NCBI GenBank assembly: GCA_963705635.1
Contig: CAVPKH010000004.1
Coordinates: forward strand, 744,001 to 808,000
Length of the DNA: 64,000 nt
Reading direction: 5' to 3'
From: VRUE01 sp963705635
Lineage (GTDB): Bacteria; Actinomycetota; Thermoleophilia; Solirubrobacterales; 70-9
Below the pieces are notes generated by a model that was given only the letters and a program-made list of their open reading frames with translations, had not been told where the DNA came from and did not search any database. Positions 29,290 to 38,356 of the stretch are shown here, piece after piece. Positions within the stretch are counted from its first letter, which is position 1. Every line of letters begins with the position of its first letter. A program made the translations under genes and the position numbers.

Positions 29290-30135
29290 TTAGAGGCCCG
29301 CCGCGTCGGCGAGCAGGTCGACCTGATCCGGGTCCGCGGACGAGGAGAAGAGGATCAGCTCATCGCAGCCGGCCGCCTCGTAGGACGCCAGGTACTGCTT
29401 GACCGCCTCCGCGTCCTTGGCCGCGCCGGCGATGATGAACTCGGCGATGTCCTCGCCCAGCCAAGCGTAGTAATGCCCGAGGTACGCGCGAGCATCCTCC
29501 GCCGCGCTCCCTCCCAGCGAGAAGTAGGCGAGTGCCATCGTCCGCGGCGCCCCGTCCCGTCCCGCCTCCGACCACGCGGCCTTGGCCTTGCCGGCCCCCT
29601 CCTCGAACTGCTCCGGCCCGGAGCCGGCGGCGATCCAGCCGTCGGCAAAGCGCGCTGCGCGAGCGAAGGACGCAGCGGCGTGGCCGCCGACCACCAAGCG
29701 CGGCGCGCCCTCGAGCGAGGGCCCGATCCGATCGCCAGCCCAGACGCCCTTGATCCGCTCCAGCATCGCGTCGAGCTTGCGACCGCGACCGGCAAGCTCG
29801 ACGCCGCTCACCTCGTAGTCGTCCTCACGGCCGCCCAGGCCGATGCCCAGCGTGAAGCGACCGCCGGAGAGGGCCTGCAGGCTGAGGGCCTGCTTGGCGA
29901 GCTCGGTGGCGTTGACGCGCAGCGGGCCGAGCAGGACCGAGGTGCAGAGGCCGATGCGCTCGGTGACGGCTGCCGCCGCCGCAAGCGCGGTCAGCGGCTC
30001 GTAGTTCTCGTAGACGATGCGGTCGATCGTGCCCAAGCTCGAAAACCCGCGGGCCTCCGCCCGCCGCGCCCACTCGACCAGCTGCGCTCCGGTTGCGCCG
30101 GGCACCGCGTTGGGCAATCCAATCGCAACGTCCAT
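29290..30135 (-). CDS. LLM-class (luciferase-like) flavin-dependent oxidoreductase
   Basis: 281 aa. TIM-barrel monooxygenase/reductase family, often F420-dependent in actinobacteria. Visible motifs are the N-terminal DVAIGLPNAVPG, FSSLGTIDRIVYEN, IGLCTSVLLGPLRVNATELAKQALSLQALSGGRFTLG split across two conserved strands, GLGGREDDYEVSG and PRLVVGG. The RFTLGIGLG element is the typical bacterial luciferase signature. The substrate cannot be inferred. It heads a minus-strand group with YdeI and amine oxidase. Confidence 0.9.
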   Translation of the reverse strand: MDVAIGLPNAVPGATGAQLVEWARRAEARGFSSLGTIDRIVYENYEPLTALAAAAAVTERIGLCTSVLLGPLRVNATELAKQALSLQALSGGRFTLGIGLGGREDDYEVSGVELAGRGRKLDAMLERIKGVWAGDRIGPSLEGAPRLVVGGHAAASFARAARFADGWIAAGSGPEQFEEGAGKAKAAWSEAGRDGAPRTMALAYFSLGGSAAEDARAYLGHYYAWLGEDIAEFIIAGAAKDAEAVKQYLASYEAAGCDELILFSSSADPDQVDLLADAAGL

Positions 30136-30260
30136 GTCCAGGTCCTTCCTCGTCCGTGTTCAGATCACCTCACCCTAGCGACGGCCAGGCACCGGCCAGG
30201 AAGGCCGGGGGCGGACCCGAGGCGCTCCACACGGCTTGCCCTCGGGGTACAGTTGTGCCG

Positions 30261-30695
30261 ATGGGAGAGCGCGACGGCACCGAGGCCCTCACCGCTGCGA
30301 TCGGGCGCTACAACGACGCCTGGAACGCGCAGGACCTCGACGCGATCGTCGCCATGCACGCGCCCGACATGGTCTTCGCCAACCACACGGCAGGCGAGTC
30401 CGCCGCGGGCAGCGCGGTGCGGGGGCACATCGCCAAGATCTTCGAGGCCTGGCCCGACATGAGGTTCGAGACCAGGCGGCTGTACGTGCGCGAGGGCGTC
30501 GTCACCCAGGAGTGGACGGCGACGGCCACCCACGCGAACACCCTGCGTCGCGGCGACCTCGAGGCGCCGCCATCGGGGGAGTCGGTCAAGTGGGACGGCG
30601 TCGACGTCATCCCCTTCGAGGCCGGGCTGGTCAAGCGCAAGGACGTCTACTCCGACTCGGTCTCGATTCTGCGCCAGGTCGGCCTGCTCGACTGA
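30261..30695 (+). CDS. SnoaL-like / nuclear transport factor 2-fold protein
   Basis: 144 aa from ATG 30261. NTF2-like cone fold: AIGRYNDAWNAQDLDAIVAMHAPDMVFANHT is the standard first helix-strand, with GHIAKIFEAWPDMRFE and GDLEAPPSGESVKWDGVDVIPF following. It belongs to the ester-cyclase-like SnoaL subgroup, which covers polyketide cyclases, limonene-epoxide-hydrolase-like enzymes and many unassigned proteins. It is convergent with the TetR gene, so its regulator is unclear. Confidence 0.85.
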   Translation: MGERDGTEALTAAIGRYNDAWNAQDLDAIVAMHAPDMVFANHTAGESAAGSAVRGHIAKIFEAWPDMRFETRRLYVREGVVTQEWTATATHANTLRRGDLEAPPSGESVKWDGVDVIPFEAGLVKRKDVYSDSVSILRQVGLLD

Positions 30696-30708
30696 GCGCC
30701 GGGGGGGC

Positions 30709-31326
30709 TCATCCCGGCAGCTCAACGAGCAAGCGATCGACGAAGCTGCGCGCGTAATCGAAGACGCGGCGATCGCCACCGAGCCGGTAGCGGGAATTGG
30801 CGCCCATGACCACGGCGTAGAGCTCGAAGGCGAAGCGGCCGGGCTCCACCGCGCCGGCGATCGCCGCCTGGCGCTCGAGCTCGGCGAGCCAGGCGTCGAG
30901 CGCCGCGGCGATCGCATCGCGCACGGGGCCCGGCCGGTCGTCGTACTCGGCCGAGGTCGCGGCCCAAAAGCAGCCGCCCGCGTAGGCGCCCGAGTCGAGG
31001 TGGGCGATGTAGCTGTCGGCCATCGCCCGCAGGCGGGCGGAGCCGTCGGCCGCGCCCAGGGCGGGCTCGATCACGGCGACGCGGAAACGAGTGGCGGCGG
31101 CCTCCACCGTCGCCAGCTGCAGATCCTGCTTGGAGCCGAAATGGGCGAAGAGGCCGCTCTTGCTCATCTCCAGCTCGGTGGCGAGCCTGCCGATCGTGAG
31201 CCCGTCGAGGCCCTCGATCGAGGCGATGTCGAGCGCCCGCGCCAGGATCGAGGCCCGGGTGTCGGCCCCCTTGCCGCCCCCTTTCTCCCTCAGCGGCCCC
31301 AGGGTCGCATTGCTCGCTTCAGCCAT
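30709..31326 (-). CDS. TetR-family transcriptional regulator
   Basis: 205 aa. The HTH at residues 25-70 reads ILARALDIASIEGLDGLTIGRLATELEMSKSGLFAHFGSK, the TetR signature. The C-terminal ligand domain contains GGCFWAATSAEYDDRPGPVRDAI, typical of the TetR C-terminal 'FWxAxSxEFDxRPG' subgroup. A palindromic operator (31348-31359) lies between it and the divergent cupin gene, so it probably represses itself and the cupin. Confidence 0.93.
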   Translation of the reverse strand: MAEASNATLGPLREKGGGKGADTRASILARALDIASIEGLDGLTIGRLATELEMSKSGLFAHFGSKQDLQLATVEAAATRFRVAVIEPALGAADGSARLRAMADSYIAHLDSGAYAGGCFWAATSAEYDDRPGPVRDAIAAALDAWLAELERQAAIAGAVEPGRFAFELYAVVMGANSRYRLGGDRRVFDYARSFVDRLLVELPG

Positions 31327-31347
31327 CCGATCAGCCTACAAAAAAGC

Positions 31348-31359
31348 ACGAACGTTCGT
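31348..31359. promoter_or_regulatory. TetR operator between tetR and cupin
   Basis: ACGAACGTTCGT is a perfect 12-bp palindrome placed 22 bp from the tetR start and 52 bp from the cupin start. The position and AACGTT-type core fit a TetR site. Confidence 0.7.
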
Positions 31360-31410
31360 TTATGAGTAGCCTGCGCCCGGCTCACATTCACGACTGCAGA
31401 GGAGAGAACG

Positions 31411-31803
31411 ATGGCGGGATACGCGGTAAAGAAGATCGACGACATGGAGGCCGTCTACCTCGGTGCCTTCAAGCGCGTGCGGGCGGAGCTGGGAGTCGAA
31501 TCCTTCGGCATCCAGGTGATCGACCTGCCACCCAACTTCGACGGCTACCCCGAGCACGACCACGCCGAAGACGGCCAGGAGGAGGTCTTCACGGCACTGC
31601 GCGGCGGCGGTGAGATCGAGATCGAGGGCGAGCGGCACCCACTCGACCCCGACCACATGGCCCGCGTCGCCTCGGGCGTGAAGCGCAAGGTCTGGCCGGG
31701 CGACGAGGGCCTCCGGGTGCTGATCGTCGGCGGCGTGCCCGGGAGCGTCTACGAGGCGCCCGAGATCTCGAAGCTGGGGCAGCCGGACCCGATGGCGAGC
31801 TAG
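31411..31803 (+). CDS. Cupin-domain protein
   Basis: 130 aa from ATG 31411, preceded by GGAGAGA. Cupin motif 1 is EHDHAEDGQEEVFTALRGGGEIEIEGE (the H-x-H...E metal site), and motif 2 is around PDHMARVASGVKRKVWPGDEG. A single-domain bicupin half of this kind often binds Fe or Mn and can act as a dioxygenase, isomerase or ligand sensor. It is divergent from TetR and probably controlled by it. Its end overlaps the convergent small Cys-rich gene by 4 bp. Confidence 0.85.
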   Translation: MAGYAVKKIDDMEAVYLGAFKRVRAELGVESFGIQVIDLPPNFDGYPEHDHAEDGQEEVFTALRGGGEIEIEGERHPLDPDHMARVASGVKRKVWPGDEGLRVLIVGGVPGSVYEAPEISKLGQPDPMAS

Positions 31804-31994
31804 AGCAGACCCCGGCCGCGCAGCTCGTGGCCGGGGCAGGCGGACACGGGGATGCGCGGATAGCGGGGATAGCGCGGGTCGGTGCGCGAGCGGCGGCAGA
31901 GCGAGAAGACCGACCCGCGCGTGTTGGGCACCAGCTGCTGGTGCAGGCAGCTGTCGCATAGCCCGTGGGCTGGCATCGGCGCGGCCTTGGCCAT
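31800..31994 (-). CDS. Small cysteine protein, possible zinc ribbon
   Basis: 64 aa from ATG 31994 (another ATG at 32003). Sequence landmarks are GLCDSCLHQQLVPNTRG, SLCRRSRTDPRYPRYP and ACPGHE, giving a C-x2-C ... C ... C pattern suited to one structural zinc. I have seen this plan in many actinobacterial genomes as a hypothetical protein. It overlaps the cupin stop by 4 bp on the opposite strand. Confidence 0.7.
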   Translation of the reverse strand: MAKAAPMPAHGLCDSCLHQQLVPNTRGSVFSLCRRSRTDPRYPRYPRIPVSACPGHELRGRGLL

Positions 31995-32133
31995 GGGCCG
32001 CACCGTACCGCCGGATCAGGAGTGGCCTCGGCCTCGATCACGTGCTCGCGATTTCCCCGCGCCGGCCAGGATGCGCGGAAAATGCGGTGCATGGGGCTCC
32101 CCTCGCCGCCTTTCCTCCGGCTAGCTTTGCCGT

Positions 32134-34272
32134 GTGAACGGCACGGCGACCCTCTTCGACGCTGACGCGGCTGGCCACTCGGGCACGGTCGAAGTGCTGA
32201 CCGTCACCTACTGCGCCGAGGACCGCAGCTACGCGGTGCTGCGGGCCGAAGACACCGGGTCGGGCGAGAAGATGGTCCTGGTCGGGCCAGTTGCCCACCT
32301 CTCGGTTGGGGAGCGCGCCGAGGTCACCGGCGAGTGGACGACCCACGAGCGCTACGGGCGCCAGCTGCAGGTGCGGAGCGCCCGGCCGCTGGACCCGACC
32401 GACCGCGAGGGCCACATCCGCTACCTCACCTCGCTGCGCAACATCGGGCAAGCCCGGGCCGAGCGGCTCGCCGACACCCACGGCGAGGGCGTGCTGCGGG
32501 CGATCGCCGAGGACCCTCACCGCGCCTTCGCCTCGCTGCCGGGCGTCAGCGACGAACAGGCGGCGGAAGCGGCCGAGGCCTGGAACGAGTCCCGCGCGAT
32601 CCGCGACCTCCATGTTCAGCTGGCCCCGCACGGGCTGGCCCACCTGGCAAGCCCGATCCACTCTCATCTCGGCGAGGAGGCGCTACCCGTCCTCTACGAG
32701 GATCCCTACCGGCTGACCGAAGTCGAGGGCGTCGGCTTCCTCCGTGCCGACCGCATCGCCCTGGCCGGCGGGGTACCGCCAGAGGCCGACAGCCGCGCCC
32801 AGGCGGCGGCCGTCTACGTCATTGCCGAGGCCGAGCAGAGGGGAGACACCTACCTGCCCGAGGAGGAGCTCGGCCAGCGGGTCGGCAAGCTGCTCGGGCT
32901 GAGGCCGGACCCCGACGTCCTCCTCGCCGCCGGCGGCCTGCTGCTGGACGAGGGGCGCGCCTACCGCAGGCGCACCCACGAGTGCGAGCTGGCCGTCGCG
33001 AGGACGCTGGCGATCCGCCTGGCCGCTCCGCCGCTGCTCGACCACGAGCCGGCCGAGGAGCCACCGGAAGACGACGAGGGGAAGCGGCTGACCGACGAGC
33101 AGTGGGCGGCCGTGCGCGGCGCCTTCAAGGCGCGGGTCTCGGTGCTGACCGGCGGGCCCGGGGTGGGCAAGACGGCTTCGACGCGGGCAATCGTGAGCGA
33201 GGCCGAGGCGGCGAAGGTCAGCATCGCCCTCTGCGCGCCGACCGGTCGAGCCGCCCGTCGCTTGCAGGAAACGACCGGACACGAAGCGGAAACGATCCAT
33301 CGCATGCTCGGCTGGGCGCCGGGGCGAGAGCCGGAATTCAGGCCGGGGCACCCGCTGCCGGCCGACCTCGTCATCGTCGACGAGTCCTCGATGCTCAATC
33401 TGCGCCTGATCGAGATGCTGCTCGGCGGCCTTGCCGAGTCGACCCACGTCGTCTTCGTCGGCGACGCCGACCAGCTGCCGCCAATTGGAGCGGGCAAGCC
33501 GTTCGCGGACCTGATCGCCTGCGAGCGGGCGCCGGTCGTGCGGCTGACGCAGATCTTCCGCCAGGCGGCCAAATCGATGATCACCACCGCGGCGCACGAG
33601 ATCAACCAGGGCCGCGTCCCGCACCTGAAGCCGGAGGACGACCAGGAGCAGGACTTTGCCTTTCTCGAGCAGCGCAACCCGGCGGAGCTGCGCGAGGTCG
33701 TGGTCGAGATGGTCGCCGAGCGGGCGCCCAGCCACTTCGAAGTCGACCCGATCCGCGATATCCAGGTGCTGGCGCCGATCTACAAAGGGCCGGTCGGGAT
33801 CAACGCCCTCAACGAGCAGCTGCGCGAGCGACTCAACCCCGATGGCGAGCGGCTGGACGAGCGCTTCCGGCTCGGCGACCGCCTGATCCAGACCCGCAAC
33901 GCGCACGAGCTGGGGCTGATGAACGGCTCGATCGTCTTCCTCGACGGCGTCAACCGTGAGCGGGAAACGGTCAGCCTCCTGCTGGCCGACGAGGACCGGG
34001 CGCTGACCGTTCCCTACAAGGAAACCGGCACGCTGCGCCTCGCCTACGCGATCTCGGTCCACAAGTCACAGGGCTGCGAGGTGCCGGTGGTGGTTGCGAT
34101 CTGCCACAGCTCCCACTCCGGAATGCTCACCCGCCCACTGCTCTACACGGCGATAACCCGCGCCCGTCGCGCTTGCGTCCTGGTCGGCGACCGCATCGCC
34201 CTGAAGGGTGCGGTGCGCCGAGGCGACAGCGACCGTCGCCACTCGGGCCTGGCCGAGCGCCTGCGTGGATAG
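32134..34272 (+). CDS. recD2: ATP-dependent DNA helicase RecD2
   Basis: 712 aa from GTG 32134. SF1B 5'-3' helicase acting alone, without RecBC, in repair and replication-fork rescue. The N-terminal OB-like region (VEVLTVTYCAEDRSYAVLR) and tandem HhH (SLRNIGQARAERLADTHG) are RecD2-specific. Helicase motifs include Walker A TGGPGVGKT, motif Ia CAPTGRAARR, Walker B VIVDESSMLN, motif III GDADQLPPIGAG, AISVHKSQGCEVPVV and YTAITRARR. All are intact. It is followed by a DedA-like gene whose start overlaps its stop by 8 bp. Confidence 0.95.
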   Translation: MNGTATLFDADAAGHSGTVEVLTVTYCAEDRSYAVLRAEDTGSGEKMVLVGPVAHLSVGERAEVTGEWTTHERYGRQLQVRSARPLDPTDREGHIRYLTSLRNIGQARAERLADTHGEGVLRAIAEDPHRAFASLPGVSDEQAAEAAEAWNESRAIRDLHVQLAPHGLAHLASPIHSHLGEEALPVLYEDPYRLTEVEGVGFLRADRIALAGGVPPEADSRAQAAAVYVIAEAEQRGDTYLPEEELGQRVGKLLGLRPDPDVLLAAGGLLLDEGRAYRRRTHECELAVARTLAIRLAAPPLLDHEPAEEPPEDDEGKRLTDEQWAAVRGAFKARVSVLTGGPGVGKTASTRAIVSEAEAAKVSIALCAPTGRAARRLQETTGHEAETIHRMLGWAPGREPEFRPGHPLPADLVIVDESSMLNLRLIEMLLGGLAESTHVVFVGDADQLPPIGAGKPFADLIACERAPVVRLTQIFRQAAKSMITTAAHEINQGRVPHLKPEDDQEQDFAFLEQRNPAELREVVVEMVAERAPSHFEVDPIRDIQVLAPIYKGPVGINALNEQLRERLNPDGERLDERFRLGDRLIQTRNAHELGLMNGSIVFLDGVNRERETVSLLLADEDRALTVPYKETGTLRLAYAISVHKSQGCEVPVVVAICHSSHSGMLTRPLLYTAITRARRACVLVGDRIALKGAVRRGDSDRRHSGLAERLRG

Positions 34273-34861
34273 CCGGCCGCCCTGGATCGAGATCGCGATC
34301 ACCCTGACCGGGGTCGCGCTGCTTGCCGGGCTGGTCTTCGCCGTGCCGGCGCTGCACGACGCTGCGGTTGCCGCAATCCACGGCGACACCGAGGAGGTGC
34401 GCCGCCAGATCGACAGCCTCGGGCTGGCCGGGCCGCTGCTGATCGTGGTCCTGGCGCTGATCCACGCGGCCGTCTTCTACCCGGCCGAGATCGTCGACGC
34501 CGCCGCAGGGCTCGTCTACGGCTTCCTCCCCGCCCTGCTGCTGATGATGTGCGCCTGGCTGCTCTCGAGCCTGCTCTGCTTCGCGATCGGGCGCTCGGTG
34601 GCGCGGCCGCTGCTCGACCGCTGGCTGGGAGCCGAGCGCTTCGAGCGAATCGAGGCGCGGATCGAGCGCGGCGGCGCCCGGGTCCTGATCGCCGCGAGGC
34701 TGATCCCGATCCTGCCCTTCAGCCTCGTCTCCTACGCCGCGGGAGCGGCTCGCGTGCCGCCCTGGCGCTTCGTCTGGACCACGGCGGTCGGCTACCTGCC
34801 GATCACCGTGATCTCGGTCTACTTCGGCACCAAGCTGGACCTGCTCAGCGGACTCTTCTGA
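34265..34861 (+). CDS. DedA / TVP38-type (VTT domain) membrane protein
   Basis: 198 aa from GTG 34265, overlapping the recD2 stop. About five membrane helices. The VTT-domain core includes PAEIVDAAAGLVYGFLPAL, a conserved reentrant loop with F/YG, and a later IPILPFSLVSYAAGAARVP with the conserved Arg/Pro/Phe pattern. Members act as lipid scramblases or proton-coupled transporters in envelope maintenance. The 3' end overlaps the convergent protease gene by 17 bp. Confidence 0.88.
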   Translation: MDSRPPWIEIAITLTGVALLAGLVFAVPALHDAAVAAIHGDTEEVRRQIDSLGLAGPLLIVVLALIHAAVFYPAEIVDAAAGLVYGFLPALLLMMCAWLLSSLLCFAIGRSVARPLLDRWLGAERFERIEARIERGGARVLIAARLIPILPFSLVSYAAGAARVPPWRFVWTTAVGYLPITVISVYFGTKLDLLSGLF

Positions 34862-37193
34862 CCTGGAATCGATAGAGGGCCGGGGTGCGGTCGCCGTTGC
34901 CCGCCGCGTCGCGGGCAACCACCCGCAGGGTGTGCCAGCCGATCGAGAACCGCCGGGTGAGGCTTTCCGGACAGAGCCGGAAGAGGCCGCCGTCGATCCG
35001 ACAGGCAAAGGTGACCTCGCTCTCGTTCGAGCCAAAGCGAAAGGTCACCCTGGTGCTCAGCTGACGCGTTCTGACCAGCTTTGGGGGGCGCTGGCGGAAG
35101 AAGGTGCGGGGGGCGAAGATCGGCTCCGGTTCGCCGCTCGGCCCGGGGCCGGATGGCGTCGGCGAGGTGCCGGGCGGAGCGGGCGGCGTTTCGGAGCCCC
35201 AGTTCCCAGCCGCACGGGCTTCTTCTCCGGAGCCTTCCGAGCCGGGAGGCGAGCAGGCCGGCGGGGTAAAGGCCGGCGGTGCTGCCAGAGCTTCGATCGC
35301 GCCCACCGCTTCGACCAGCCCGGCGCCCGCGGCGCAGGCGCCGGCGGCTTCGACCGGCACCGCGCTGGCGAGCAGGGCAGCGCGAACTTCCGCCGGCGTC
35401 GCGGCCGCTTCGGCCTGCAGCATCAGGGCCGCCACGCCGGCGACGTGCGGGGCCGCGGCGCTGGTGCCGCAGAAGCGCCAGCCTCCTCCGCCAAAGCTCG
35501 CGAAGAACGTCGTCAGGCCGCAGTCGGTCGCCGCGAGCTCGGGCTTTGAGAGGACTTCCGCGGTTTCGAGCGGGGCAGCCGCTTCGGTCCCTTTGACCGG
35601 CCCGAAGTCGTGCCGCACGGGCCCCCGCGACGAGTATTCCTCGACGTCAGAGCCGTTGTTGAAGCGAACGGCGCCGACCGAGATCGCGCCGGCCGTCCCA
35701 CTGTGCCCGAACACGGTTGGGCCGACCACGTCTTCTTCGATCGAGCGCGGGTACTCGGTGGCGGTGACGCCGGAGCCGTTCTCGATCAGGGCGAACTTGA
35801 GGCCGGGATCGCCGCCCGAGAAGCGGTTGACGACGAGCTGCACCGTCCGTTCGGAGCTGCCCCTGTTCGTCCAGTCGACGACCTCGAGGGGCTTCTGGCT
35901 GTTGTTGACGTTGTCTTCCCCCGAGGCCGCGATCAGGTTGCCGCTGGCGTCGAGCAGGAAGGCGTCGAGGTCGGTGCCAACCCCCTGCCAGGGTTCGTCC
36001 CACTGGAGATCGACGGTCAGGGTCGCGCCCGGCTCGACCCTGATCCCAAAGGTCTTGTCGATCTGGGGACCGGGATCGAAGTCCAGGCAATCCGTTCCCT
36101 GGGCTTCGGGCAGCGAGCGGACCACCCAGGGGCAGCTTCCCGCGTCGCGGTATTTCGGGGTTTCCCAGGAGGCGATGTCGTGGCCGTCGGGATCGATCAA
36201 GTTGTTGTTGCCCGCGGCGGAGAGGTAGGTGACGCCGCCCGCGACCACTTCGTTGACCGCGACCGCCACCGGGCCGTCCTGGAAGAAGGGCTCTTCCATG
36301 TAGAAGACGTCGTCGGCGATCACCTTGGCGCCGGCCGTGGCCAGTTCCCTGATGTTGTTGGCGAAGGCCGTTTCCCCACTGAAGGCGGAGGCGAAGTCGA
36401 GGTCCGCTTTCGGCGCGAGGTCGTGGACGATCTGCGCCATCGCCCGCCCCTCGTCCCCGGATTCGGGGTCGGCGAAGTCTTCGAGGACTTTGACCGGCGT
36501 CGAATCTCCACAGGGATTGTCTTTGCTGGGAACTTCGCCTTCGCCGGGAAGGTCGCCGCTGGCGACGTCGTCCGCCGCCCTGGTGGCAACCGGGCCACTG
36601 CCGTCGGCGGCTTCGGTGGCTTGATCGAAGGAGTCGGAGAGGATGCCGACGGTGACGCCGCTGCCGTCGACGGGGAAGACGTCGCGCGCTTCGCCTTCGG
36701 CTTCCCCCGCGTTCAGCTGCTGCAGGCCCTCGGAGACGGTTTTGCCGGAGGGACAGGGGCCGGCGGCGGCGATCGGGGCGAGCACCTCGGTCACGCCGGC
36801 GACGCCCTTGACGTCGTCGAGCCTGGTCAACCCGGCGGGCTTGGCGGCAACCGTCACGGTCTGGTAGCGGCGACTGACGTCGACGACCTTGGCGCCGGCC
36901 GCCCGCAGCGCGTCGAGGCCGGCGGAGGCGCCGCGGTCGAAGCGCACGTAGACCAGCACTCGGTTGCCGCGCCGCAGCAGGCTGCCGGGGCCACTGGGCG
37001 CGAGGCTCAGCCTCTCCGCCTGCGCCCCCTCCGGCGCCGCGCGCAGCGACGGCTTGCTCAGCTCGCTCAGCCGGGGTGAAAGGCCGCCCTGGCCCGACAT
37101 CGCGGTCGCCGAACCCGGCCCAAGCAGTGCCGTCACCAGCAGGACAGCCCAAAACAGTCCCGCGCGGCAGGGGAAGCGTGGCGCTCGCTGCAT
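34845..37193 (-). CDS. Secreted S8/S53-like serine protease with atypical triad
   Basis: About 782 aa from ATG 37193 (a GTG at 37202 is possible). Signal peptide MQRAPRFPCRAGLFWAVLL. The subtilisin-like fold shows Asp187 in GILSDSFDQ, the oxyanion Asn in YLSAAGNN, and the nucleophile Ser578 in CGTSAAAPHVAG. Where HGTHVAG is expected the sequence is DEGRAMAQIVHD, placing Glu248 at the His position, which recalls sedolisin (S53) chemistry. The C-terminus has a Pro-rich linker and an Ig-like domain (FACRIDGGLFRLCP). It is secreted and possibly cell-surface. Confidence 0.85.
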   Translation of the reverse strand: MQRAPRFPCRAGLFWAVLLVTALLGPGSATAMSGQGGLSPRLSELSKPSLRAAPEGAQAERLSLAPSGPGSLLRRGNRVLVYVRFDRGASAGLDALRAAGAKVVDVSRRYQTVTVAAKPAGLTRLDDVKGVAGVTEVLAPIAAAGPCPSGKTVSEGLQQLNAGEAEGEARDVFPVDGSGVTVGILSDSFDQATEAADGSGPVATRAADDVASGDLPGEGEVPSKDNPCGDSTPVKVLEDFADPESGDEGRAMAQIVHDLAPKADLDFASAFSGETAFANNIRELATAGAKVIADDVFYMEEPFFQDGPVAVAVNEVVAGGVTYLSAAGNNNLIDPDGHDIASWETPKYRDAGSCPWVVRSLPEAQGTDCLDFDPGPQIDKTFGIRVEPGATLTVDLQWDEPWQGVGTDLDAFLLDASGNLIAASGEDNVNNSQKPLEVVDWTNRGSSERTVQLVVNRFSGGDPGLKFALIENGSGVTATEYPRSIEEDVVGPTVFGHSGTAGAISVGAVRFNNGSDVEEYSSRGPVRHDFGPVKGTEAAAPLETAEVLSKPELAATDCGLTTFFASFGGGGWRFCGTSAAAPHVAGVAALMLQAEAAATPAEVRAALLASAVPVEAAGACAAGAGLVEAVGAIEALAAPPAFTPPACSPPGSEGSGEEARAAGNWGSETPPAPPGTSPTPSGPGPSGEPEPIFAPRTFFRQRPPKLVRTRQLSTRVTFRFGSNESEVTFACRIDGGLFRLCPESLTRRFSIGWHTLRVVARDAAGNGDRTPALYRFQVRRVR

Positions 37194-37270
37194 CTCAATC
37201 ACCGTATCGACTGGCTCCTCTCCTCCTGAACACGGCTAGACGCCCATCCGAGCGGCGGGCGAGCCGCCCC

Positions 37271-38206
37271 CTATATGTAGTCGCTGCGCCTGAACCAGGC
37301 GAGCAGCGCCAGCACTGAGAGCACCAGGCTGCCGATCCCGAGCGCGAAGAACGCCCCGGGAGACTGGATTTCGCTCACCAGCCACTTGAAGTTCTGGCCG
37401 AAGAAGCCGACGACGAAGGAGAGCGGCAGGAAGATCGTCGCCATCACGGTGAGCTGCTTGGTGATCTGGTTGAGCCGGTTGGAGGTGATCGAGAGGTAGG
37501 CGTCACGGGTGCCCGAGAGCAGATCGCGATTGGCGTCGATCTGATCGGAGATCCGGATCGAGTGGTCGTAGACGTCGCGGAAGTAGTTGCGCGAGTCCGC
37601 CTCCAGGCCCGGAATTTCAAGGATGTCGTCGATGCCCCGGGCGAGCAGATCGCGCTGCGGCTCGGCGATCTTGCGCAGCTGGACGAGCTGGCGGCGCAGG
37701 AAGCTGATCTCCTCGAGCTGGCCTGGCGTGGCCCGGTCGAAGACCTCGGCGTCGAGCCGTTCGATCCGCTCGTCAAGCCGCTCGAGGACGGGGAAGAAGG
37801 TGTCGGTGAGGCTGTCGAGGACGCGGTAGACGACGAACTGCTCGGAGCGGGGCGGCTGGGCCTCGAGGCGCTTGCGAACCTCCTCCAGCACCGTGCACCT
37901 GTCGGCGTGGGTGGTGACGATGTAGCCGCCGCTGAGGAACGCGTGGACCTCGACTGGCTTTGGATGGTCATCGGCGGAGCCCTCGACCCCGTAGTAGACG
38001 AGGAACATGAACTCGCCGAAATCGTCGAGCTTGGGGCGCTGGCCGCGCTTGAGCGTGTCCTCCAGCGCCAGTGGGTGGAAGCCGAAGACCTCCTTCAGCT
38101 CCGCCACCTCCCCCTCCGCCGGCCCCGTGAGGTCAAGCCAGAAGTACTCATCGCGCTCCAGCAGGCCGCCAATCGCCTCGTGGTCGATGCGGTCGAAGGT
38201 GCGCAT
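37271..38206 (-). CDS. corA: CorA-family magnesium/divalent cation transporter
   Basis: About 311 aa from ATG 38206. A large cytoplasmic funnel domain (LEDTLKRGQRPKLDDFGEFMFLVYYG) and a stalk helix are followed by two C-terminal membrane helices. The pore signature reads GFFGQNFKW, so GMN is GQN here. Length and topology are otherwise normal. The GxN change could alter ion selectivity (Mg, Co or Zn), but this is inference. Confidence 0.92.
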   Translation of the reverse strand: MRTFDRIDHEAIGGLLERDEYFWLDLTGPAEGEVAELKEVFGFHPLALEDTLKRGQRPKLDDFGEFMFLVYYGVEGSADDHPKPVEVHAFLSGGYIVTTHADRCTVLEEVRKRLEAQPPRSEQFVVYRVLDSLTDTFFPVLERLDERIERLDAEVFDRATPGQLEEISFLRRQLVQLRKIAEPQRDLLARGIDDILEIPGLEADSRNYFRDVYDHSIRISDQIDANRDLLSGTRDAYLSITSNRLNQITKQLTVMATIFLPLSFVVGFFGQNFKWLVSEIQSPGAFFALGIGSLVLSVLALLAWFRRSDYI

Positions 38207-38356
38207 GCCGGCAACGCTAGATAGACGCGCGGACACCCATTGCCTGCTACGGTCCCCGGCGTTAGGTCGGATTGATATCCGGCAAAGTCGTGTCTAGCGC
38301 TCGCGTCGTTGCTTTACCGAAGCCTCCGCGTTCGCAGCACATCAAGTGGAGGCAAC

